Shown here piece after piece: positions 57,336 to 64,000 of a stretch of 64,000 nt of DNA. The stretch lies in the NCBI RefSeq assembly GCF_029784155.1, contig NC_073691.1:144882332-144946331 (forward strand), in the 5' to 3' direction. Each line of letters begins with the position of its first letter. Within the stretch, counting starts at the first letter, position 1. The stretch is from Uranotaenia lowii. Its lineage: Eukaryota > Arthropoda > Insecta > Diptera > Culicidae. The notes below the pieces were generated by a model that was not told the origin of the DNA, searched no databases, and saw only the letters and a list, made by a program, of their open reading frames with translations. The translations under genes and the position numbers were made by a program.

Positions 57336-58421
57336 GTGATTCATAGTAGCTGGATTGTGGACTGTATGAGTACTCTTTGTTGAAAATGGTATCGTGATTT
57401 TTCATGAAATATCGATACAAAAGATCATACTGCTTCATCTGTGATACCTTATTAAACTTGTGAAGATTTCTTTCAAGGTTATTGTTAGTTACATTAAAGG
57501 AGTAGAACGTATGTAGTACTGTAGATCAAACTGCCAGTCATATTTCGGACTTTATTGTACACTAGGTATTGCATTCTCTTTGCTTGCACAACTGTAGGAA
57601 TCTAGTTGAGATTACAGTTGAGTTTTTTTCAGGGAACAAGAAGTGATGAATACAGATAGAAATTGAACCTTGAAAGTAAAAACGCTACCCTTATTATTTA
57701 AAGTAATGTGCAGTAGTTCCAGATTGCGTAAATGCTTCCAATTAACGTACGGTGATGTTTGGTCTACAGGTTGTGTCTTATTTTGATATCTACAACGGCT
57801 GGATAATGGTGAAAGATGGTGGCCAGGCCAAATGAATCTTTATTTCTAGTACAAGGATAAGTATTTGCAGTTTTGCTATAACTATCTATATTTAGACTAT
57901 TTCTCGATAAACAGCAGCCAGCACCATTTGAATGGCTTTTAACAATCGATTCGAGTCATGCGTTTAACCTTACCTTTCACACGACTCGAAATACCTTCAA
58001 GTTTAAGCTCAATTTTCCGAAATCGGTTAAGTCAACTATAACAAAGAAAATCATGGAAAAACTAACATGTGTGTCGCTGGGAAAAGCGGACCTTTAGAAA
58101 GAGGGCATAAGTTAGAAAAAAAAAATATGAAAAAAAAGATTTACCACATTTTTCGAGGGTTTTTAGCTGATTATTAACTCGGGTGCTTCAATGACAAATA
58201 AAGAATACAACCTCCAAGAGAGCTCGCCACAGAAGGTTCCGGAAACAGTACTCTAGGCGATAAGTAGTGAATGTATATCTGAAAGAAAATAGAACCAGAA
58301 GTCAGGAATCCGGAGCAGTTGGATTTTGTTGCCGAACAAAATTAGGAACTTGATATGAAGCGTATGCATTAGGAACCTGCATGGTTCCAAGATAACGTGC
58401 CACATCGGATCAGGATGTGCT
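57336..58421. other. Internal non-coding region of the LTR element
   Basis: No gag, protease, RT or integrase motif was found on either strand. Short ORFs only. It ends at the purine tract next to the 3' LTR. Confidence 0.55.
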
Positions 58422-58429
58422 AAGGGGGA
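58422..58429 (+). promoter_or_regulatory. Polypurine tract of the non-autonomous LTR element
   Basis: AAGGGGGA lies immediately upstream of the 3' LTR start (TGTAGG at 58430), the normal place for plus-strand priming. Confidence 0.7.
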
Positions 58430-58657
58430 TGTAGGGGCGCGCCCTAACATACACAACTGTACATCGTGATTAAGCTTACCTGGTAAACATGGCATACCTT
58501 GGAGAAAGAAGAACTGTCAGATGCGAGAGCGGGAAACAGGGGATTCGGTTGAGGAACAGTAAAGCGACTGGACGTGAGTGAACGGGTGTGAAAGAATATT
58601 GTGTTTTGATAACGATTCTAAGTTTAAGATTTAAATTGTTCTCGGGAAATCTCTACA
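58430..58657 (+). repeat. 3' LTR of the non-autonomous element
   Basis: Uninterrupted 228-bp copy, TG...CA, followed directly by the AGAAC duplication and then, without any gap, by the Copia 5' LTR. Confidence 0.92.
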
Positions 58658-58662
58658 AGAAC

Positions 58663-58780
58663 TGTTAGAGTAACCAAGTTAGCCTTGATCACTAACGAAG
58701 CATGTAATGTTAGGAAAATAAAACTCGTTGTTACCAGACTACCAAACACTTCAGACGTCTTTTAATTGCTGCGTTTATCA
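58663..58780 (+). repeat. Copia 5' LTR
   Basis: 118 bp starting TGTTAGAGTAACC and ending GCGTTTATCA, directly upstream of a Copia-type primer site. A small LTR of this size is normal for mosquito Copia elements as I know them. The 3' partner is absent, so the left limit rests on the TG start and on the abutting AGAAC. Confidence 0.75.
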
Positions 58781-58793
58781 GGTTATGGGCCCA
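58781..58793 (+). promoter_or_regulatory. Copia primer-binding site (initiator tRNA-Met internal region)
   Basis: GGTTATGGGCCCA follows the LTR immediately. Drosophila copia uses an internal (anticodon-region) fragment of initiator tRNA-Met through a nearly identical site, where ATG pairs with the CAU anticodon. Confidence 0.85.
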
Positions 58794-58822
58794 CCCTCTG
58801 ACCTGTGAGTTCTGGTATAACG

Positions 58823-59450
58823 ATGGAAAGCGAAGATTCCAAGAAATGGCTTTTCGATGGGACCAACATCGACAATTGGTTGTTTCGGATGCAAATCCTG
58901 TTGGAAGAGAAGGGTCTCATGGACTGCGTGGAACGTTGCGCAAGTGAAGAACCGTATGCAAGGGATTTGGCCACGGACACACCGGAAGTACGGACTGCGA
59001 AGGCCGCGAAGCGTGCTAAAAGGTTGCAGCGAGATCGTCAATGCAAATCGGTGATTGTTCATCGGATTGCCGAAAGCCAGCTTGAGTGCGTGAAGGACAA
59101 GAGTTCTGCAAAAGATATGTAGGACACCCTGAAGAACACGATCCAACGGAACACGTTCCAACGGAAATTTTTCCCCACCGGAAACTGCTGACGATGAAGC
59201 TACATGAAGATGTCGAGATCCAAAACCACCTACTGGAATTCGATAACGTTTTGCGAGATTTGTAGGCGAGCGGAGCAAATCGACGAACAAGATGCAATTT
59301 GTTATTTGCTGCTGACTCTTTCTCTATCCTACGAGGCATTGGTGACCGCCCTGGATACTGTGGAACCTGCAAGACTTAACCTTGGATTCGTTAGAACACG
59401 CTTGCGGGCTGACTGTAAGGAGAAACCTGCGGACTGGAAAGAGCGTTAAA
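58823..59450 (+). pseudogene. Copia gag (UBN2-like), decayed
   Basis: The start is the ATG at 58823 (MESEDSKKWLFDGTNIDNWL). FRMQILLEEKGLMDCVE and ESQLECVKDKSSAKDM follow, the usual gag pattern of Copia elements. A TAG at 59120-59122 stands where the family has Trp. A frame change then gives LHEDVEIQNHLLEFDNVLRD (about 59195-59260), then DEQDAICYLLLTLSLSYEAL in the original frame, to a stop at 59447-59449. The CCHC zinc knuckle normally found before the protease is not seen and seems deleted. Confidence 0.82.
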
Positions 59451-59460
59451 TTTTCAAGAA

Positions 59461-62400
59461 AGACGATGGTCGGAAGCAGATAGGCAAAGCTCACGTTGAT
59501 GTGGAAACGGATATTACTTTTCTAGCAGAGAGTGGCGAAGAAGCGCTACTTGCCAAGAAAGCGGAAGCAGAATCGAAAATTGACTGGTATCTAGACTCAG
59601 GAACTACGAACCATATGTTAAACTTCGAGGCCTATTTTGAAGAACTTCACAAGTTATCGGAACCGATTCGAATTATCGTTGCCAAAAGCGGTCAGTGTAT
59701 GGGCGGATTATGTTGTTTAGTACAGGGCGAGCAAAAACCGTTGTCAACAAAAGATGGTACAGAGCTGGTTTTGTACGTTCCGAAACTCAGTTACAATTTA
59801 TTTTCTGTGCGACGAGTTGAGCAAGAAGGATTCAAGGTGACGTTTTTCAAAGGCAAGGTCGAAATCGAGAAGAACGGGAATTTGATTGCTACCGGAAGGC
59901 GAGGTCGATCCTTGTACAACCTGGACATCTACATGCCGCAACCGAATTCGAATGTAATGTTGGCCAAAGCAGACAATATTGGCTTGTGGCATCGACGATT
60001 TGGGCACCTTGGCGTTGCGAATCTACAGAAGCTGTGGTCCAACGAGATGGTCATTTCGAAGGAGACGATACCCAAAGCGGAACTGGACATCGTTTGTGAA
60101 GCTTGCGTTGCTGGAAAATTTTCACGATTACCGTTTGCCAAGGTTGAAGAACCGTAATCTAGAAGACCGTTGGAATTGGTTCATACGGACGTATGTGGGC
60201 CATTCAACCCAAGTACATGGAACCGAAAATGTTATTTTGTGTCGTTTGTGGATGATTTCACACACATCATGGTGGTTTACCTGTTGGAAGCGAAGGACGA
60301 GGTTTTCGAAAAATTCCTGGAGTACCGAGCGAAAGTGACGACCTATTTTGGATCGAAAATTGCCAGGTTGAGGTGCGACGATGGCAGTGAGTACGCTAGC
60401 AACAAGTTCCAGAAGATGAGTCGTCAAGAAGGTATATCACCGTTCCCTACACTCCACAACAAAACGGTATAGCAGAACGGATGAATAGGACGCTGCTGGA
60501 TAAATCGAGGTCGCTGATTTTTGACATTGGATTGCCAAAAATGATGTGGGGTGAAGCTGTGCTGACCGCTGCCTACCTTGGAAACCGAAGTCCGACGTCA
60601 GCACTACGAGAAATGAAGACGCCCTACGAAATGTGGTACCAGAGGAAGCCGGATGTGGACAACCTGAAGGTCTTTGGTTGTACTGCATATACCCACGTTC
60701 CTAAGCAACATCGAGATAAGCTTGATCCGAGGGCCAAGAAGAATGTGATGATCGGTTACGCCACTAACGGTTATCGCATTTGGAACACGACGAAAAAGCA
60801 GCTCTTTGTTTTAAGAGATGTAATGTTCGATGAGAAGCCGAGGCCTAGAGCATGGATGAGTCTGGAAGAGGAAACCACAGAATCTGTGACGGAGGTACCG
60901 TTGCCAACTGCATTGGAAGAACCTGCTAATGAGGAAGTGGATCCTGAAAATAATTTCGTTGATACGTTGGTCGAAGAAGATGAATTGGATCCTCAGCCAA
61001 AAGAAGCGGTGACAGCAGAAAAGCCGAATCGTAAAACGTGTGCTCCGAAGAAGTTCCAGGATTACCAGATGTCGTGCCATGCTGAAGCGTCGCGTTGGTT
61101 GAATACGCACTGAATGCGGAAAATTTTGTGGAGAATTTGCCGAAAACTATCGAGGGCCTGAAACAACGTGATGGAAATTTTGGAAAAAGGCAATCGAAAA
61201 CGAATTAGAATCTTTGCGGCGGAATGAAACTTGGGAATTGGTGCCGAGGCCGCAGAACAGAAATGTTATCGACAGCAAATGGGTTTTCTGCGTGAAGCGA
61301 GATGCAAACGGTGATGTGGAACGTTACAAGGCCCGTCTAGTTGCAAGAGGTTATTCGCAGCGTGAGGATCTGGATTACAACGAGACGTTTACGCCTGTTG
61401 CTAAAGTTACGACGGTGAGAATATTCCCAGCTAACATGAAATCGTAATAGAAATGATAATCCAACTCGAATATTAAGACATTTTCAATAACCATCGTAAA
61501 CAAATTGGTATTGAGTGATTTTCTATCATTCATTTACGACAAGCTTTGCCCAAAAAAATGTGAATCGGATAGCAGTTTAGTCAATTCGTAAATATGTCTT
61601 CAAATAGTTGACAACACGCTAATTCGACATTTACGATTTGAGTGAACTGATTTACGATTAATGGGCGGTCCTTCCTTCTTTCTTCCTTTGACCGGTTCGT
61701 GAACAGAAAGTCTTACATATAGAGCTATAGCGCGAATCATTTCAACTGATGAGTTGGTATCGTGGTAAGATACCGGACAGACAACTCGAAGGCTGGAGTT
61801 CAAATCTCGGTCAGGGAAATTTTTTTTTCGTTTTATTCTTTTACTTCAAATCGTATATTTTGCTTTTTGTGGGGAAATCGAATCGTTAAAATCTTGGCAT
61901 TGTAGATATATCGCCTCCACTTTTATAGCTATATGCTATTTTGGTAAGTTTAATACAATCTTTTCATCTGGTATATTCGTTTGATTAATTCTGTTGTTCC
62001 TGCGATATACCCTCTTAAATGTTTGCTGGGTTGTTAGCAATTGCGACACAACGGAACTACTTCATTTATCAAATGGACGTAAAGACGGCGTTCTTGAATG
62101 GTCGATTGAAGGAAGAGATATTCATGAGCCAGCCGGAGGGATATGATTCTGCTGACCGGAATTTGGTGTGCTGTCTCAAGAAATCTCTTTACGGATTGAA
62201 GCAAACGCCTAGAAGTTGGAATGAAGAGGTCGAAACTGGACAGCTGCCTATACAAGTTTGAAGCTGGAAAGAATGTCATCCATCTACTCCTTTATGTGCA
62301 TGATATTCTATTGGTATCCAATGATGTAGCTGAGCTGGAAAAATTGAAAAAGAAATTTGAAATGAAAGACATGGGTGAAACAAAGCAATTCCTTGGACTA

Positions 62401-63127
62401 AAGATAGACCGTGAACCTGGAAAAATGAAAGTCAGTCAACCGAAGTACATCAGAAATCTATTGAGGCGATTTGGAATGCTGGAATGTAGCCCCATGTCAA
62501 CTCCGATGGAAGCTAATTTGAAATTAGGACGCAATGGAAATGCTGAAACAACCAAGAAACTCAACAAGGAACTCATTGGCTGTCTGACCTATCTAACCGT
62601 TTCAACGAAGCCGGACATCACTGCTGCTGTGCACTATTTCAGTCGTTTTCAAGCATCTCTAACCGAAATTCACTGGACTCATCTGAGACGAATTCTGAGG
62701 TTTCTGAAAGGCACATCGGACATTGGTTTGGTCTATTAACGCCAGCAAGAGATGGAACCCTTGATTGGATATGACGATGCTGATTGGGGAAGCAACGACG
62801 ACAGAAAATCGATTTCTGGTTTCGTATTCCAGATCTATGGACCTACGGTGTCCTTGGCTACCAAGAAGCAAACCATTATTGCCTCATGATCAACAGAAGC
62901 AGAGTACGTGTCAATAAGCCAAGCTGCCTGTGAAGCTGTATGGCTCCGCAATCTACTAACGGAACTAGGAATAATTTTGAAAAAGTCCTATTGTATTATA
63001 CGAAGATAACCAATCTTGTATCCGAGTAGCTAAGGAGCCCCGAGACCATAAGCGGTTGAAACACATTGACATACGATGCAATTTCATCCGAGAGTGTATG
63101 CAGAATGGAATCATCAAGCCGGTGTAT
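59461..63127 (+). pseudogene. Copia pol (protease, integrase, RT, RNase H), disabled
   Basis: Protease: IDWYLDSGTTNHML, catalytic DSG at 59593-59601. GAG-pre-integrase: GLWHRRFGHLG (about 59984-60015) and CEACVAGKFSRLPFAK. Integrase: LVHTDVCGPF (about 60175), RCDDGSEYASNKF (about 60370), QQNGIAERMNRTL (60465-60490), so the D, D and E positions are readable. RT: WELVPRPQNRNVIDSKWVF, KARLVARGYSQ, then beyond the insertion [20 protein letters not shown] and [12 protein letters not shown]. The catalytic YVDD is changed to YVHD (CAT at 62299-62301). RNase H: GYDDADWGSNDDRKSISGF and STEAEYVSISQAACEAVW. Lesions include stops at 60155 and 62737 and a TGA before STEAEY, and frameshifts near 60432, 61080-61200 and 62210. 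Dead gene. Confidence 0.9.
61426..62030 (+). mobile_element. tRNA-like TIR element, copy 2, inside Copia RT
   Basis: The left end CCCAGCTAACATGAAATCG and the right end (inverse) CCCAGCAAACATTTAAGAGG are inverted repeats. TT lies on both sides (61424-61425 and 62031-62032). Element plus TT is 607 bp and its removal reconnects the Copia RT frame (VRI with LLAIATQRN), so these boundaries are exact. A tRNA-like block lies at about 61753-61817: gtatcgtggtaagatacc and ggagttcaaatctc (B-box-like). The anticodon-loop area differs from copy 1 at 36549-37139. No protein is encoded. Confidence 0.85.
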
Positions 63128-64000
63128 GTTGTCTTTTTTTTATTAGTTGATCACCCAGGTGGTAAATCCTTTTTACGGATTGCATTCCAAGGCACGGCGA
63201 GCCACCGCGTCCCCCCAGTTTGCTACTCTGGGTCCATGGGTGCAATTGGACGACTCATGATACTATGTACCCCTACGCCATAAAATCCACCTGGGGCCTT
63301 TGGCCATAATTCCCATCCGGACCTGCAACGAAGGCTGTACCCAGGGATGGGAGACCATTCTCGCGCAATGCGCTTCACGGCAAATACTCGTTTATTCGTA
63401 CTACACCAGCAATCATCATCCACTCTTTGTCACGATTCACGACTTACGGGTTGGCAGTCCGTTAGCCGCTACTCGTGACTCGAGTCCCACATGCGGCCTC
63501 TTGTCGCAATTCGCCTCTCTTCACGACTCGAGGCCCTCTCACATTCCCCCTCTTGACACAAATTGAGGCGTCTATACCCACCTCTCCTCGTGTCTCGAGA
63601 GCCCTCGTTCATTCCGTCTCTTGACCCAATTCGAGACGAGAACAACTCGCCTCTCCTCGGGTCGGGAGATAATCACAAATCCCACTTTTTCTCCGTCCCG
63701 ACACTTCGAGACCCATCCTGAGGCCCATCCAATGGGCACCACATATTACGGCACAAGGCTCCTCTGCCCGTCGTGAGTCGGTCATATCCGCGAATCAGGG
63801 CTAGGACCACCCGACGCGCGAATTCGACCAACACCCGCTCGAACATTTGGTCGTCCCGCATATCGGGGTCGCGACTACCCGATACACGTTACGACCCCAC
63901 CCTCTTGCAACTAAGCACTGGTACCAAGGTGCCCAGTCGCACCACGTTTTTGTCCCACTCGGCACGCAGCCCGTCGGTAGCTGACTGTACCAAGTGTGAC
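63128..64000 (-). mobile_element. LINE 3' region on minus strand, continues past the window
   Basis: Starts with a T-run (an A-tail on minus) directly after Copia KPVYV and then repeats, inverted, the segment 46020-46849. It contains GC-rich words with many CTCGAGTC/GACTCGAG-type repeats (63477-63660) and no long ORF. The junction at about 63128 is the 3' end of a target-primed insertion into Copia. The 5' side lies outside the window. Confidence 0.72.

Larger units (their letters stand above)
55423..58657 (+). mobile_element. Non-autonomous LTR retrotransposon (LARD/TRIM-like)
   Basis: Two 228-bp LTRs bound the element, each starting TGTAGGGGCGCG and ending AATCTCTACA (TG...CA). AGAAC flanks both outer sides (55418-55422 and 58658-58662), a perfect 5-bp duplication. 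The 5' LTR is split by a 971-bp TIR element; after discounting that and its 8-bp duplication, both LTRs are exactly 228 bp. A TGG-starting primer-site candidate follows the 5' LTR at about 56632, and a purine tract AAGGGGGA (58422-58429) precedes the 3' LTR. The internal 1.8 kb contains Gly/Glu-codon-like GAGGA repeats and no gag or pol. It must have been mobilised by another element's proteins. Confidence 0.9.
58663..63127 (+). mobile_element. Copia-type LTR retrotransposon, 3' truncated
   Basis: Order of parts: 5' LTR, primer site, gag, protease, GAG-pre-integrase, integrase, RT, RNase H. This is the Copia order (integrase before RT). The coding region has several stops and frameshifts and is split by a 605-bp tRNA-like TIR element at 61426-62030. 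It ends at about 63127 (KPVYV), where a minus-strand LINE tail begins; the rest of RNase H and the 3' LTR are not seen in this window. Confidence 0.92.

Overview
This window looks like AT-rich nuclear DNA from an insect, most likely a culicid mosquito. The reasons are the element families I recognise: a DD37E-type Tc1/mariner, a Juan-like Jockey-clade LINE, R1-clade and RTE-like LINEs, a Copia element primed on an internal part of initiator tRNA-Met, hAT and PIF-like MITEs, and a Helitron-like element. I see no convincing host protein-coding gene, rRNA or functional tRNA gene. The window is a gene-poor, heterochromatin-like block built of transposable elements (TEs) nested in each other, plus two multi-kilobase satellites. 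The species assignment is inference from family content; no database search was possible.

Layout. 1-3.1 kb: a TA-flanked terminal-inverted-repeat (TIR) element and degenerate repeats. 3.1-7.0 kb: a decayed Juan-like LINE (+). 7.36-8.44 kb: a hAT-type MITE with a perfect 8-bp target-site duplication (TSD). 10.0-10.9 kb: an old Tc1/mariner relic. 11.85-15.89 kb: a TIR element apparently split by a Helitron-like element. 18.1-18.6 kb: a long inverted repeat. 20.57-21.84 kb: a nearly complete DD37E mariner with TA TSD. 22.29-27.68 kb: a 5.4-kb hAT-like element (8-bp TSD) carrying a transposase N-terminal remnant and two younger nested elements. 28.29-32.08 kb: a full-length RTE-like LINE with a 12-bp TSD, whose ORF is broken only by a 704-bp hAT MITE. 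32.7-34.7 kb: R1 and RTE fragments. 36.5-37.1 kb: a tRNA-like TIR element. 37.3-41.5 kb: a 7-bp satellite. 43.0-48.2 kb: an R1-clade LINE split by a foldback element and by the 3' part of another LINE. 49.8-53.7 kb: a 13-bp satellite. 55.42-58.66 kb: a non-autonomous LTR retrotransposon. 58.66-63.13 kb: a Copia element interrupted by a second copy of the tRNA-like element and cut off by a minus-strand LINE tail that runs out of the window.

How the parts relate. The most informative feature is how precise many insertions are. In at least four cases (29648-30351, 32800-33052, 43427-44225, 61426-62030), conceptually removing the inserted element and one TSD copy brings the host element's reading frame back into register. 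This gives exact element boundaries and a relative insertion order. Both large satellites have unit lengths not divisible by three and no stop in the unit on one strand, so they create long but almost certainly meaningless ORFs.

Limits. Family names come from motif recognition. Boundaries marked approximate were judged by eye. Copy number, age and expression cannot be assessed from one window.
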